DNA of 64,000 nucleotides from Mycobacterium sp. SMC-4 (GCF_025263265.1 NZ_CP079869.1:4402001-4466000); one strand, 5' to 3'. Shown: positions 33,942-44,313, counted from the first letter of the stretch. The notes: generated by a model from the sequence alone, not told the origin. Made by a program: numbers and translations.

Positions 33942-35918
33942 TCATCGGCGACGCCGCTTGGCGCCGAGGTAATCTCCGACCACCGCTGCACCGAGGCCGT
34001 CGAGGTCGGGCACCACGACCCGACCGCCGACCCGGCGAGCCACCTGATCGATGAACCGGGCCAGTCCGGGGTCATTACCCAGCCGGAAGATCGTGACCTG
34101 CGCGCCCAGCCGGGTGATCTCGTCGAATCCGCGCACGGTGTGAGCGATGGTCCGCGGGTGTGGCGGGTAGTCAAAAAAGACAGCAGAACGTCCATTCCCG
34201 TCGAAGTCCTCCAGGTGAGCCGTCGGCTCCCCGTCGGTGACGATGAGCACCACCGGCTGGGCGTTGGGGTGCCGGCGCAGATGCCGCGACGCCAGTGCCA
34301 ACGCGTGGTGCAGGTTGGTGCCCTGCTCGTAGACGCCCTCCAACCCGGTCAGCTCCGCAGAGGTCACCGTCCGCGCGTAACGCCCGAACGCGATGATCTG
34401 CAGATCATCGGAGCGGAAGCGGGTGCCGACCAGGTGGCTGAGCGCCAGCGCGGTCCGCTTCATCGGCAGCCAGCGATTCTCCATCACCATCGAGAACGAC
34501 GTGTCGACCAGCAATGCCACCGCGGCCTGGGTGCGGGTCTCGGTCTCGGAGATCTCGACGTCGTCGACGGTGATGCTCAACGGCGCCGACGGCTGCCCAG
34601 TGCCGGCCTCCCGCAGCACCGCGTTGGTCAGTGTCCGGGTGACATTCCACGGCTCGGTGTCACCGAACTGCCAGGGCCGCGTCGCGCCGGTCAGTTCCCC
34701 TGCCGCACCGGCCCGACGGGTTTCGCGCTCGCCGTGGCGCCCGGAAAGCTGTTGGGCGACATCGCGTAACACAGCTTGCCCGAGTTGACGCATGGCTTTC
34801 GGAGACAGCCGCCACTGCCCGTCGGCACCGCGGTCCAGGAATCCCTCGTTCATCAGCGCGCGTTCCAGCTCAGCCAGCGTGCGCGCGTCGACGGCGGCCT
34901 CGTCGCCGAGCTGGCGGGCCAGCATATCGAGGTCGACATCGTCCATGGTCGCCCCGGCGTAACTCTGCGACAGCTGCTCGGCGAGCTGTTCGAGTTCGGC
35001 GATGTCGGCCAGTGCCTGCGCACCCTCGCCCATGCCCAGCGGATCGTCGCCGGAGAACCGCTGTGATCCGTCCCAGTCTTCTCCGGGGCGGGCGGCCTGC
35101 AGGTGCGAGTCGAGCCGGTCCAGTGCGTTCATCAGCGACGGGGAGCCGAACGCCTGCTGGGCCAGCGAATCCAGCTCGGCGCGCTGTTGTTCGGACAGGC
35201 TGTTGCGGAACCGCTGCGCGGCGGCCGCGCGCTTGGCCAACGAGTCGAGCAGCTCGTCGATGTTGCCCGGGTTCTCGGGAAAGAACTGGCCGTGTTTTGC
35301 CATGAAATCCCGGAAGTCCTGCTCGGTATCTTCGCCTTCGGCGTGCTTGTCGAGCAGGTCGTTGAGGTCATCGAGCATGTCGTTGACCCGCTGACGGTCC
35401 TCGTCGGTGGCGTTCTGCAACGCCTCCTTCATGCCGGCGAACCGCTGATCGAGCATCTCGCGACCGAGCAGATCCTTGATCTGCTCATACTTTTGGTGGG
35501 CCTCCGGCGAGCGCCACTGGTACTCCGACAACTCCTGGACCGCCTTGGCCGGCGAGGGCGACAACGACTCCAGCTGCAATTCGCCGAATCGAGCATCGTC
35601 GTCCAGCGCGCGGGCCAGCTCCTTGCGTTCGGCCAGCACCGCCTCGTCGAGCAACTTCTTGATGTCGGCCAAGGTGCCGTCAAGGTTGTTGCGCTGCAAC
35701 AGCTCCCGCCGCCGACGGTTGGCCTGCGCAGCCAGCTTGTCAGCGCCGGGCATGTTCTTCGAGCCGCGGCGTAGCAGTTCGGAGAGCGCACGGCGCGGCG
35801 AGGTGCCCTCCATCACGTCCTGCCCGATCGCCTCCAGCGCCTCGCGCAGGTCCACCGGTGGGGCCAACGGGTCGGGCCCACCGGTGTAGCGCGAATATCG
35901 CGCCTGGCGTCTAGCCAT
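33942..35918 (-). CDS. VWA-domain protein, partner of MoxR-type ATPase
   Basis: A 658-residue protein with a long helical, charged N-terminal region (residues ~30-400, rich in Leu, Asp, Glu, Arg). A C-terminal von Willebrand A domain carries an intact MIDAS (DTSFSM, ATDGEPT-type LIVTDGEPTAH). Such proteins work with the adjacent AAA+ ATPase in chelatase-like or protein-remodelling complexes. Its ATG 35918 overlaps the ATPase stop by 8 bases, so the two are translationally coupled. Substrate and metal are not known; the pair is conserved in mycobacteria (Rv0958/Rv0959 type). Confidence 0.9.
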   Translation of the reverse strand: MARRQARYSRYTGGPDPLAPPVDLREALEAIGQDVMEGTSPRRALSELLRRGSKNMPGADKLAAQANRRRRELLQRNNLDGTLADIKKLLDEAVLAERKELARALDDDARFGELQLESLSPSPAKAVQELSEYQWRSPEAHQKYEQIKDLLGREMLDQRFAGMKEALQNATDEDRQRVNDMLDDLNDLLDKHAEGEDTEQDFRDFMAKHGQFFPENPGNIDELLDSLAKRAAAAQRFRNSLSEQQRAELDSLAQQAFGSPSLMNALDRLDSHLQAARPGEDWDGSQRFSGDDPLGMGEGAQALADIAELEQLAEQLSQSYAGATMDDVDLDMLARQLGDEAAVDARTLAELERALMNEGFLDRGADGQWRLSPKAMRQLGQAVLRDVAQQLSGRHGERETRRAGAAGELTGATRPWQFGDTEPWNVTRTLTNAVLREAGTGQPSAPLSITVDDVEISETETRTQAAVALLVDTSFSMVMENRWLPMKRTALALSHLVGTRFRSDDLQIIAFGRYARTVTSAELTGLEGVYEQGTNLHHALALASRHLRRHPNAQPVVLIVTDGEPTAHLEDFDGNGRSAVFFDYPPHPRTIAHTVRGFDEITRLGAQVTIFRLGNDPGLARFIDQVARRVGGRVVVPDLDGLGAAVVGDYLGAKRRRR

Positions 35919-37305
35919 AGACCGTCTCGCCCTCACCCGTCACCTTGTCGATGCGCTTGGCCAGATACAGCGCCTCCAGCGCCAACTCCACCGCTGCCGC
36001 GCGTTGTCCCTCCGAGTTCGCGCCGAGCCGGCGCTGGATCTCGGCGACGGCAGGCACCTCGGGAAGCGCGCTCAGCACGTCGCGCGCCGACACCCGCTCA
36101 CCGGTGGTGACCGGCGAGCCGTTCTCCACGGCGGTGACGATCGGGCCGACATCGATACCGCCGAGCAGCCGCTGGGCGGTCTCGGCGGTGGCGCGACGCA
36201 GCAGGTGCTCGAGCACCGCCTGCTCGCGGCCCTCTTCGCCGGACTCGAACTCCAACTTGCCGCGCAGCACATCGATCACCGTCGCAAGATCGACGACCCG
36301 AGCGACCGGCTCGTCCTCACCGAGCACTGCGGCCCGATGCCGCGCTGAGGCGGCCACCGTCTCGGCGGCGGCGATCGCGAAGCGCGCCGACACACCGGAA
36401 CGCTGGTCGATGGACGAAGACTCCCGCAAGCTGCGCGCGAAGCGCGCCAGTACCTGCAGCAGGTACTCCGGCACCTCGGCGGCCAGGTGCGCTTCCTGGG
36501 TGATGACGCCCACCTCGGCGTCGAGTTCCAGCGGGTAGTGCGTGCGGATCTCGGCGCCGAAGCGGTCCTTCAGCGGGGTGATGATCCGGCCGCGGTTGGT
36601 GTAGTCCTCCGGGTTGGCGCTGGCGACCACGAGCACGTCCAGCGGCAACCGCAGCGTGTAGCCACGCACCTGGATGTCGCGTTCCTCCATCACGTTGAGC
36701 ATCGCAACCTGGATCCGCTCGGCGAGGTCGGGAAGTTCGTTGACCGCCACGATGCCGCGGTGGGCACGCGGGATCAGACCGTAGGCGATGGTCTCCGGAT
36801 CACCCAGGCTGCGACCTTCGGCCACCTTGATCGGGTCGATGTCACCGACCAGGTCGGCCACGCTGGTGTCAGGGGTGGCCAGCTTCTCGGTGTAACGCTC
36901 GCTACGGTGCCGCCACGTGACGGGCAGATCGTCGCCGGAGTCGGCGGCCCGGCGAATGGACTCGGGGGTGATGGGGCTATAGGGATGCTCGCCGAGTTCG
37001 GCGCCGGCGATCACCGGCGTCCACTCGTCGAGCATGCCGTTCAGTGCCCGCAGCAACCGGGTCTTGCCCTGCCCGCGCTCGCCGAGCAGCACGATGTCGT
37101 GACCGGCGATCAGGGCCCGCTCCAGCTGGGGGATCACGGTCTCATCGAAACCGAGGATGCCGGGCCACAACTGTTCGGCGTCGGCTCCGGAGCTCAACGC
37201 GGCCAGCAGATTCTCCCGGATCTCAGCCTTGACGCTACGTTCCTGGTGTCCCGAAGCCCGCAGTTCGCCGACGGTCCTGGGCAGGTCGTTGGGTGAAGTC
37301 ACCAC
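35911..37305 (-). CDS. MoxR/magnesium-chelatase-like AAA+ ATPase
   Basis: A 464-residue AAA+ protein: Walker A GERGQGKTRLL (~74-84), Walker B in GIVAVNELPDL, sensor 1 in VVASANPEDYTN, and a helical C-terminal lid. It is of the ChlI/MoxR group that acts with VWA proteins. The Walker B acidic residue occurs as NELPD rather than the usual DEI, as in many of this subgroup. First of the two-gene unit; start GTG 37305 or 37302. Confidence 0.92.
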   Translation of the reverse strand: MVTSPNDLPRTVGELRASGHQERSVKAEIRENLLAALSSGADAEQLWPGILGFDETVIPQLERALIAGHDIVLLGERGQGKTRLLRALNGMLDEWTPVIAGAELGEHPYSPITPESIRRAADSGDDLPVTWRHRSERYTEKLATPDTSVADLVGDIDPIKVAEGRSLGDPETIAYGLIPRAHRGIVAVNELPDLAERIQVAMLNVMEERDIQVRGYTLRLPLDVLVVASANPEDYTNRGRIITPLKDRFGAEIRTHYPLELDAEVGVITQEAHLAAEVPEYLLQVLARFARSLRESSSIDQRSGVSARFAIAAAETVAASARHRAAVLGEDEPVARVVDLATVIDVLRGKLEFESGEEGREQAVLEHLLRRATAETAQRLLGGIDVGPIVTAVENGSPVTTGERVSARDVLSALPEVPAVAEIQRRLGANSEGQRAAAVELALEALYLAKRIDKVTGEGETVYG

Positions 37306-37394
37306 ACCACGCTACGACGCCTGTGCCTCATAGGGTGTGACGGTTCGCCTGATCAGCCCGCACGCTGGCATTTTGCGCACACACCATCGTGGCG

Positions 37395-37453
37395 GACGTT
37401 GGGTTTCGGCACGCGTATCGCCGCTCAACCGAGTCTCAACCCAACACCGGACC
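37395..37453 (+). repeat. ~58-bp direct repeat, copy A, at 3' end of DUF559 gene
   Basis: Begins ACGTTGGGTTTCGGCACGCG and ends CAACCCAACACCGGACC. It aligns along its whole length with 38428-38485, same orientation, with about a dozen differences. Ends are internally complementary (GTTGGGTT / AACCCAAC). It contains the stop codon of the DUF559 gene. Confidence 0.78.
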
Positions 37454-38335
37454 GCCGGTCGACGCATCGACGCGCACGCGCTCGTGATCAGACCACCCGG
37501 CCGCGGCCATCGCGTTGCGGACTCGCGTCAAGAACACCTCAGGGCGGTATTTGAGGATGTCCCGGCTCAGCCTGATGATCGTCCAGCCGTGCGCCTGCAG
37601 TTCGGCGGACCGATCGATGTCGCGGGCACGCACCGACGGATCGGTCCAGTGCTGGGGCCCGTCGTACTCGATGCCGACCTTCCACTGCTGCCAACCCATG
37701 TCCAGGCGTCCGATGAAGTATCCGTGGTCGTCGCAGACCAGGATCTGCGTCTTAGGACCTGGGAAACCTGCCGCGACCAACAACAGCCGCGTTCTGGTCT
37801 CCTGCGGAGATTCCGCCCCGCCGTCCATCAGGTCGAGCGCAGCCCGCAGTCGCTCAAGGCCACGTGCACCGCGGTGGCGCCGCACCAGAGGTTCAACCTG
37901 CGAGCTCGTCAACCGGGTCGCGTGAGCGAGAGCGTCCAGGCTGACAACCGCGTCCACGAGCGGGTTCCACCTCCCGAGATCGAACGCGGTGCGCGCCGGA
38001 GTCGTCGCGGGGACGCCGCGGACCACACACACTTCGTCATCGGCCAGCGTGTCCCTATAAATCACGATCCCGTCTACGCCGCCGGCCTGCATACGGATCA
38101 ACTCCGCCGGGGCCTGCGCGTCGATCCACCGTGCGCCGTGCAGTGCCGAAGCCGACCGTCCCGCGACGGTTGCAGCGCGCCCGGACCACAGCCACGCGGC
38201 GGCGGCGCGTATCACGGGCGTGACCGCAATGCCCTGCGCTAGATAGACATTGCGATACAGCCGCTGATGGCGACTGCGCAACGCGCGGCGGCTCACGTCG
38301 CGTTCAGTACCGAGAAACGGCCCGCCACTCTCCAC
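37436..38335 (-). CDS. DUF559 endonuclease-like protein with AbiEi-like N-terminus
   Basis: A 299-residue member of a multi-copy actinobacterial family. The C-terminal DUF559 domain is a PD-(D/E)XK/Vsr-like nuclease fold with candidate active residues E (SPQETRTR), D (GRLDMGW) and E/D (KVGIEYDGPQHW); the helix LQAHGWTIIRLSRD follows. The N-terminal part (DVSRRALRSRHQRLYRNVYL, then AAAWLWSGRAATVAGRSASAL) resembles AbiEi-type antitoxins. Function is unproven; a DNA-damage or defence role is possible. It lies between two copies of a ~58-bp direct repeat. GTG 38335 has no good ribosome-binding site. Confidence 0.82.
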   Translation of the reverse strand: MESGGPFLGTERDVSRRALRSRHQRLYRNVYLAQGIAVTPVIRAAAAWLWSGRAATVAGRSASALHGARWIDAQAPAELIRMQAGGVDGIVIYRDTLADDEVCVVRGVPATTPARTAFDLGRWNPLVDAVVSLDALAHATRLTSSQVEPLVRRHRGARGLERLRAALDLMDGGAESPQETRTRLLLVAAGFPGPKTQILVCDDHGYFIGRLDMGWQQWKVGIEYDGPQHWTDPSVRARDIDRSAELQAHGWTIIRLSRDILKYRPEVFLTRVRNAMAAAGWSDHERVRVDASTGGPVLG

Positions 38336-38427
38336 CCAGGCACCGTGACACCACGTCCCGACACAATTCCCGCGTCAACTGCCTCACGGCCTTCAATCTG
38401 GGGATAACGTGACTGCTGGGCGTCACC

Positions 38428-38485
38428 GAACGTTGGCTTTTGGCACGCTTAGCCGCTCGACGCGTACATCAACCCAACATTCGAC
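38428..38485 (+). repeat. ~58-bp direct repeat, copy B, between DUF559 gene and purH
   Basis: Begins AACGTTGGCTTTTGGCACGC and ends AACCCAACATTCGACC. Same orientation as copy A. It sits 18 bases beyond the purH stop codon and ~90 bases upstream of the DUF559 start. Confidence 0.78.
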
Positions 38486-38502
38486 CGGTCGGGTCCGCGC
38501 GC

Positions 38503-40074
38503 TCAGTGTGCGAAGTGCCGTGCCCCGGTCAGGTACAGGGTGATCCCCGCCGCCTCGGCCGCTGCGGTCACCTCGTCGTCGCGCACCGAACCGCCCGGGT
38601 GCACAACCGCGGTGACCCCTGCCTGAATCAGAGTTTCGAGACCGTCGGGGAACGGGAAGAACGCATCGGAGGCAGCGACCGCGTCGCGGGTGCGCTCCCC
38701 GGCCCGCTCCACGGCCAGCCTTGCCGCGTCGACGCGGTTGACCTGACCCATACCCACCCCGACGGTCGCGCCGTCCTTGGCGACGACGATCGCGTTGGAC
38801 TTCACCGCGCGGCAGGTCCGCCACGCGAAGGCCAGATCGGCCAGCGTCTGCGGGTCGGCAGGCGCACCGGTGGCCAGCGTCCAGTTGTTGGGGTCGTCGC
38901 CCGCGGCGTCCAGCGCGTCGCGCTGCTGCACCAGCAATCCGCCACTGACCTGACGGAACTCGGAGCCACCGCGCGGCGGCTCGGAGGCCACCAGGACGCG
39001 GATGTTCTTCTTACGGGCCAACACCTCCACCGCTCCGGGGTCATAGGCCGGCGCCACGATCACCTCGGTGAAGATCTCCGACACCGTCTCGGCCATCTCC
39101 ACCGACACCGCGGTATTGGCAGCGATCACGCCCCCGAACGCCGACAACGGGTCGCATTCATGGGCCTTGCGATGGGCTTCGGCCACCGAGACCGAGGACA
39201 CCGCAATGCCGCACGGGTTGGCGTGCTTGATGATCGCCACGCAGATGTCGTCCTGATCGAAGGCCGCGCGCCAGGCGGCGTCGGCGTCGGTGTAGTTGTT
39301 GTAGGACATCTCCTTGCCGTGCAACTGCTCGGCCTGGGCAAGTCCGGGCCACCCCGCATCGTCGCGGTAGAGCGCCGCCTTCTGGTGGGGGTTCTCGCCG
39401 TAGCGCAGCACCGCGGCACGCCGGAACGTCGCGCCGAACCACGGTGGCAGCTCAGCACCACCGTCTTGAGGGGCCAGCACCGACTCCATCCACGATGCCA
39501 CCGCCACGTCGTATTCGGCGGTATGCCGGAATGCCAACGCCGCCAGCTTCTTGCGCTCGGCCAGGGTGAATCCACCGGCGCGCACCGCCGCCAGCACCCC
39601 GTCGTAGCCCAGCGGGTCGACCACGACCGCGACGCTGGGATGGTTCTTCGCGGCAGCGCGCACCATCGACGGCCCGCCGATGTCGATCTGTTCCACACAC
39701 TCGTCGACGGCGGCGCCGGAGTTGACGGTCTGGGTGAACGGATACAGGTTCACCACAACCAGTTCGAACGCGTCGACGCCGAGCTCCTCCAGTGCCGAGA
39801 CGTGCTCGGGTTTGCGCTGATCAGCCAGCAGCCCGGCATGCACCCGCGGGTGCAGAGTCTTGACCCGACCGTCGAGGACTTCGGGAAACCCCGTGACGTC
39901 CTCGACCGGTGTCACCGGAACACCAGCCCCGGCAATGGTTTTCGCCGTCGATCCGGTCGACACGATGGACACGCCGGCCTCGTGTAGCCCCTGGGCCAGC
40001 GAGACCAGTCCGGTCTTGTCGTAGACGCTGATCAGTGCGCGGCGGATATGTCGCCGGCTCTCGGTCGCACTCAT
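38503..40074 (-). CDS. purH: bifunctional AICAR formyltransferase/IMP cyclohydrolase PurH
   Basis: Last two steps of purine synthesis: formylates AICAR with 10-formyl-THF and closes the ring to IMP. The 523-residue protein has an N-terminal IMPCH domain ([40 protein letters not shown]) and a C-terminal AICARFT domain ([15 protein letters not shown] with the catalytic Lys-His, and [13 protein letters not shown]). Its ATG overlaps the purN stop codon (ATGA), so the two are coupled. Confidence 0.97.
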   Translation of the reverse strand: MSATESRRHIRRALISVYDKTGLVSLAQGLHEAGVSIVSTGSTAKTIAGAGVPVTPVEDVTGFPEVLDGRVKTLHPRVHAGLLADQRKPEHVSALEELGVDAFELVVVNLYPFTQTVNSGAAVDECVEQIDIGGPSMVRAAAKNHPSVAVVVDPLGYDGVLAAVRAGGFTLAERKKLAALAFRHTAEYDVAVASWMESVLAPQDGGAELPPWFGATFRRAAVLRYGENPHQKAALYRDDAGWPGLAQAEQLHGKEMSYNNYTDADAAWRAAFDQDDICVAIIKHANPCGIAVSSVSVAEAHRKAHECDPLSAFGGVIAANTAVSVEMAETVSEIFTEVIVAPAYDPGAVEVLARKKNIRVLVASEPPRGGSEFRQVSGGLLVQQRDALDAAGDDPNNWTLATGAPADPQTLADLAFAWRTCRAVKSNAIVVAKDGATVGVGMGQVNRVDAARLAVERAGERTRDAVAASDAFFPFPDGLETLIQAGVTAVVHPGGSVRDDEVTAAAEAAGITLYLTGARHFAH

Positions 40075-40700
40075 CCTATGGTCGCCTTTCTTCCCGTCCA
40101 GGTCACACCGCGGGTAGCCAGCGCTGCCAGGACATCTACCAGGAGCTGTCGTTCGATCACCTTGATACGTTCATGCAGGGTGGCCTCGTCGTCATCGTCG
40201 AGCACCGGCACGGCCTGCTGGGCGATGATGGGTCCGGTGTCCGTACCCGCGTCGACCAGGTGCACGGTGCATCCGGTGACGCGCACGCCGTAGTCCAAAG
40301 CATCGGCCACCGCGTGCGCACCCGAGAACGCCGGCAGCAGCGCCGGATGGGTGTTGACCACCCGGCCCGGGAATCGGGAAAGAAACGCCGGGCCAAGGAT
40401 TTTCATGAAGCCGGCCGAGACCACCAGGTCAGGCTGGTGCGCGGCGGTGGCCTCGGTGATGGCGACGTCCCATGCGGCGCGGTCGGGGTGATCACCGACG
40501 CGCACGGTGAACGTCGGGATCGACGCCGCAGCGGCGACGTCCAGCGCGGGGCAGGCACGGTCGGTGCCGACGGCCACGACGCGGGCCGGATACTCACCGA
40601 TCGCCGAGCGCAGCAGCGAGGCCAGCAGTGATCCGGTACCCGAGGCCAAGACGACCACCCGCGCCGGCACACTCGGGGGCACGCGGACGTCGGGCTGCAC
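40071..40700 (-). CDS. purN: phosphoribosylglycinamide formyltransferase PurN
   Basis: Third step of purine synthesis, using 10-formyl-THF. The 209-residue protein has [15 protein letters not shown] (phosphate loop) near the start and the catalytic triad region: [12 protein letters not shown] (Asn/His) and [14 protein letters not shown] (Asp). Length and order typical. Forms a unit with purH; perM lies 20 bases upstream on the same strand and probably shares the transcript. Confidence 0.96.
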   Translation of the reverse strand: MQPDVRVPPSVPARVVVLASGTGSLLASLLRSAIGEYPARVVAVGTDRACPALDVAAAASIPTFTVRVGDHPDRAAWDVAITEATAAHQPDLVVSAGFMKILGPAFLSRFPGRVVNTHPALLPAFSGAHAVADALDYGVRVTGCTVHLVDAGTDTGPIIAQQAVPVLDDDDEATLHERIKVIERQLLVDVLAALATRGVTWTGRKATIG

Positions 40701-40720
40701 GCCAGCAGCCTAATGCGTGC

Positions 40721-42109
40721 TCATTCGGCGCCGCGGGGACGGTTGTCCGGGGAAACGTCATCCCCGCCGTCGTCGACGACGAAGTGTTCTTCGGGGTCGA
40801 ACTCGACCGCCGGGGCCACGTCGTCGTCCGTCGCCACGACAGGTTCGGATTCGGGCTCGACCTCGACCGGGGCCGTCACCGGGTCGGCATCGACGATCTC
40901 GGCATCGATGATCTCGGTGTCGGCGTCCACGAAGTCCTCGCCGGCGTCGGGTGCGGGTTCGGCGCTGACCGTCGCCGCCCGCACCCGCGGTTGCAGACCC
41001 CCCGACATCACCACGGTGAGTCCGCCGATACCGGCGAACCACAGGAACACCGCGGGGCCGAAGGTGGTCTGGTCGACGCCGACGTTGCCGAAGTTACCGA
41101 GCTCGCCACCGCCGGCCAAGCCCAGCAGGGCCATCGCGAGAGCCGCTGCACCTGCGGCGGCCACCAGCTTCGCTGTCGCCTGCAGAGCGGGCAGCGGACG
41201 CCGCGCGCACTGTTGGCCCAGTGCCACCGCGGCCACCGCGGCCACGATCAGCAACGCCACCCACACCGGCCCCAACGGCGGCGTCGGGGCCGCTGCCAGC
41301 ACCGGCAGCGCAGGTACCTCACCGCCGAAGACGGTGAACGCGCTGAACGTCGCCAATCCGACGTGGGCGCTGGAGCCGACCGCGACCGCGGCGGCCCCGA
41401 CCATCACGTTGGGCACGTAGAGCACGCTCAGCGCAGCCAGGCTGAACTGCCCGAACGCCGAATCGGTGATCGAGAACAGCTCGTGCATGGTCGACCAGTG
41501 CACGATCAGGGAACCGGCGACCACCACACCGGACAGGCCCAGCAGTGCCAACACTCCCGCTGCAGCCGCGCGCGCCGCGTCGGGCAACCAGGAGGGCAAC
41601 GGCGTGGCCGCCAGCAGAGTCCGCCCGGTTCGCGTCATGACACCGACGCCGGCGCCGATTGCGTGAACGACCAACACTGCGCCGAAAGCGCGCAGCGCAT
41701 CCGGGGTCTGTAGCTCGGTGAGCACCGAGGCGGCGTCGTGGATCACCGCCAGGCAGATCGCGGCGACCAGCACTGGACCGCCCAACGCCGAAGCCACCAC
41801 CCAGCGGGTGACGAACCAAGAAGAACTGCTGGTCGCCGCAGCGGTGACACGCGCCGTGCCGTAGATCATCGCCAGCACGGGCAGCAACGGCATCACGCCC
41901 AACGCACTGCCCGCAATCGAGACCGGAACCAGGTGAACGCCCAGCCACATGCTGGCGATGGCGCCCAACGCGCCGGTCATGTCGCTGTTGGCGATCAGCA
42001 GCTGCAGCAGCACGACGGCAGCGATGACCACCAGCGCCACCAACGACGGGCCGAAGGCCACCCGTAACAGCTCACGCGCCTGGCGTGTCCCGGCTGGTGG
42101 ACTGTTCAC
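40721..42109 (-). CDS. perM: cell-division membrane protein PerM (DUF6350)
   Basis: A 462-residue polytopic membrane protein with about eight or more hydrophobic segments and a ~95-residue acidic cytoplasmic tail ([20 protein letters not shown] region). It corresponds to Rv0955/PerM, which stabilises the divisome (FtsB) and is needed for persistence in mice. GTG 42109 with AGGAG ~11 bases upstream is preferred; the frame extends to 42157. Its place upstream of purN-purH matches M. tuberculosis. Confidence 0.85.
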   Translation of the reverse strand: MNSPPAGTRQARELLRVAFGPSLVALVVIAAVVLLQLLIANSDMTGALGAIASMWLGVHLVPVSIAGSALGVMPLLPVLAMIYGTARVTAAATSSSSWFVTRWVVASALGGPVLVAAICLAVIHDAASVLTELQTPDALRAFGAVLVVHAIGAGVGVMTRTGRTLLAATPLPSWLPDAARAAAAGVLALLGLSGVVVAGSLIVHWSTMHELFSITDSAFGQFSLAALSVLYVPNVMVGAAAVAVGSSAHVGLATFSAFTVFGGEVPALPVLAAAPTPPLGPVWVALLIVAAVAAVALGQQCARRPLPALQATAKLVAAAGAAALAMALLGLAGGGELGNFGNVGVDQTTFGPAVFLWFAGIGGLTVVMSGGLQPRVRAATVSAEPAPDAGEDFVDADTEIIDAEIVDADPVTAPVEVEPESEPVVATDDDVAPAVEFDPEEHFVVDDGGDDVSPDNRPRGAE

Positions 42110-42169
42110 GGGTAGAGCCGCTCCTCGCACACGCTGGGTGGCGCGACCTTCGCGCACGCGCGGCTCAGA

Positions 42170-43033
42170 CTACGACGACGACTGACCCGACTGCGAGGAT
42201 GACGACGGCGGGTTTTGCGTGCCGGGTCCGTTCCCTGACGGCGGCTGACCATAGGTCGGGAAGCCGGTGGGCGGGGTGGGCGGGCCGGACTGCTGCGTCG
42301 AAGGCTGCGCAGACGGCGGCGACGTCGCGGGGAAGCCCCCGGTCGAAGGACCCGCTGCCGGATAGCCGCCGGGTGCGCCGTACGGAGTCGGGTACCCGGG
42401 TCGCTGCTGCTGCGGGCCACCGTGCTGTGGCTGACCGGGGGGCTGGCCGTAGTAACCGCCCGGGTAGCCGCCGTACTGCGCGCCTTGGTCGTAACGCGGC
42501 CGCGGTGCGGGCGCGTTGACGACTCCGGTAACGAACAGCAGGGCCAGCACGGCAATGCCCGCCTGCAACAGTGTGAACGCGATGACGAGGTAGAGCCCCC
42601 AGCCCACCGAGGCGTTGCTGGGCTTGTTGACCAGCTCGGCCACCACGAGCAGGAAACTCAGCACTGCGGCGACTGCGGCCAGGTTGATCAGGCTGGGCTG
42701 TCTGGGCAGCAGTCCCAGACCGGCCACCAGGGCAGCGGTCACCGACGCGATGACGGCCAGGATGAGTCCGATCGAGCTACCGGTGATCTCGCCCAGGATC
42801 GGGAACTCTGCCGACGAGACCGTGAACTGCGGGGCGAAGCTGGCCAGGTAGACGAGCAGACCGAGCACGGCCACCGCTGCGCTGAGATATCCGGGCAGCT
42901 TGCTCGCACCGGAGGCACCGACATCTTGATCGGGCACCTTGGCGAACTGCTGGGTCGGGGCGGTGAACTGGGTCGTGGGCTGCTGAGCACCCGGGTAACC
43001 GGGGCCTCCGGGCGGGCCTTGTGGGTACGACAT
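42170..43033 (-). CDS. 34-kDa antigenic membrane protein (DUF5336)
   Basis: A 287-residue protein homologous to the mycobacterial 34-kDa antigen (Rv0954 type). A Gln/Pro/Gly-rich N-terminus precedes four membrane segments between ~45 and 165 (LSAAVAVLGLLVYLASFA is the first). A long Gly/Pro/Gln/Tyr-rich disordered tail (GGYPGGYYGQPPGQPQHGG) ends in polyserine/Gln. Recent work places it in envelope and division processes. ATG 43033 has AGGAGAGG upstream. Head gene of a minus-strand run with perM. Confidence 0.88.
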   Translation of the reverse strand: MSYPQGPPGGPGYPGAQQPTTQFTAPTQQFAKVPDQDVGASGASKLPGYLSAAVAVLGLLVYLASFAPQFTVSSAEFPILGEITGSSIGLILAVIASVTAALVAGLGLLPRQPSLINLAAVAAVLSFLLVVAELVNKPSNASVGWGLYLVIAFTLLQAGIAVLALLFVTGVVNAPAPRPRYDQGAQYGGYPGGYYGQPPGQPQHGGPQQQRPGYPTPYGAPGGYPAAGPSTGGFPATSPPSAQPSTQQSGPPTPPTGFPTYGQPPSGNGPGTQNPPSSSSQSGQSSS

Positions 43034-43182
43034 GACCTCTCCTGTGCTGTGCGGGCGCCGCATCGGATTCAACGACGTGGTCGACTGCGATCGCGATGGA
43101 CCGCCTGAGTTCGTTGAACCACGCTAGCGCACCGCCGCGGCGGTGCGTCACGCCTCGGGGACCGGCCACGCCGTCCGCGCCG

Positions 43183-44313
43183 TCACACGGTCGTGAGTTC
43201 TGCCGCCGAGAGCGTGCCTTTTTCCGCCTCCTCGATGTCACGGACCAACGGCAGCACCCGCGATCCGAAGTACTCGATCTCCTCCTGGAAGTGCAGGAAG
43301 CCGCCCAGAATGAGATCGACGCCGAGTTTGCGGTAGGCCGCGATGCGCTCGGCGATCTGCTCAGGTGTGCCGATCAGCTGGGTCCGGAAGCCGTCGTTGT
43401 ACTGGACCAGGTCTTCGAAGCTGGAGTCGGCCCACATTCCCTTCTTGTCCGCGGTCGAGTTGCCGGCCTGCTGGACGGCGTCCCGGAATCCTTCGACGGC
43501 GGGCCGGTTCGCCTTGGCGATGATCTCCCGCAGGACTTCCTTTGCTTCTTTCTCGCTGTCTCTGGCGATGATGAAACCGTTGAGCCCGAATTTGACCTCC
43601 CGCCCGGCGCTGCGGGCATGGCTGCGCAGCTCCACGATCTGATCGGTGACCCCGTCGAAGTCCTTGCCGTTGGAGAAGTACCAGTCGGCGTGGCGCCCGC
43701 CGTTGCGCAACGCGGCGGTGGAGTTGCCACCCTGGAAGATCTCCGGGTTGGGACGTTGCGGGGTGTTGACGGGCTTGGGTTTGAGGGTGAAGTCGTGGAT
43801 CCGGTAGAAGTCGCCGCGGAAATCCACCTCGTCCTCGGTCCAGATCTTGCGCAGGACCTGCAGAAACTCCGCGCTGCGGCGGTAGCGCTCATCGTGTTCG
43901 AGCCACGGCTCGCCCAGGTGGGTGAACTCGTCCTTGAACCAGCCGCTGACGACGTTGACGGCGAAGCGGCCGCCGGAGAGCTGATCTGCGGTGGCGCCGA
44001 GCTTGGCCAGCACGCCTGGCTGCCACAGCCCGGGATGGACCGCGGCGATGACCTTGAGCCGCTGGGTGGCCAGCAACAGGGCCTGGCTGAAGCTGGTGGA
44101 TTCGTGTTGGTACTCGGCGCCGTAGCTGGCCTCGTAACGCACCTGGCTCAGGGCATAGTCGAACCCGTTGTTCTCGGCGGTCTGGGCGAGCCTGACGTTG
44201 TACTCGTAGTTCCAGTCGGTGCGCTGCTCGATATCGCTGGTTACCAGCCCACCACTGACGTTGGGCACCCAGTAGGCGAACGTGACGTGGTCGGCGATGT
44301 GTTCGGTCGTCAT
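43183..44313 (-). CDS. sfnG: dimethylsulfone monooxygenase SfnG-like (LLM flavoenzyme)
   Basis: FMNH2-dependent luciferase-like monooxygenase of 376 residues that in the SfnG branch converts dimethyl sulfone to methanesulfinate for sulfur supply. Evidence: start region DHVTFAYWVPNVSGGLVTSD, QGGNSTAALRNGGRHADWYF (flavin/phosphate segment typical of SfnG/SsuD) and SGGRFAVNVVSGWFKDEF. No sulfonate transporter or flavin reductase lies nearby, so reduced FMN must come from elsewhere. The 153-bp gap to the divergent LLM gene may hold both promoters. Confidence 0.87.
   Translation of the reverse strand: MTTEHIADHVTFAYWVPNVSGGLVTSDIEQRTDWNYEYNVRLAQTAENNGFDYALSQVRYEASYGAEYQHESTSFSQALLLATQRLKVIAAVHPGLWQPGVLAKLGATADQLSGGRFAVNVVSGWFKDEFTHLGEPWLEHDERYRRSAEFLQVLRKIWTEDEVDFRGDFYRIHDFTLKPKPVNTPQRPNPEIFQGGNSTAALRNGGRHADWYFSNGKDFDGVTDQIVELRSHARSAGREVKFGLNGFIIARDSEKEAKEVLREIIAKANRPAVEGFRDAVQQAGNSTADKKGMWADSSFEDLVQYNDGFRTQLIGTPEQIAERIAAYRKLGVDLILGGFLHFQEEIEYFGSRVLPLVRDIEEAEKGTLSAAELTTV

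Noticed and set aside
35911..37305. True magnesium chelatase for bacteriochlorophyll
   Set aside because: No ChlH-type subunit or photosynthesis genes; MoxR/VWA pairs in mycobacteria have other roles.
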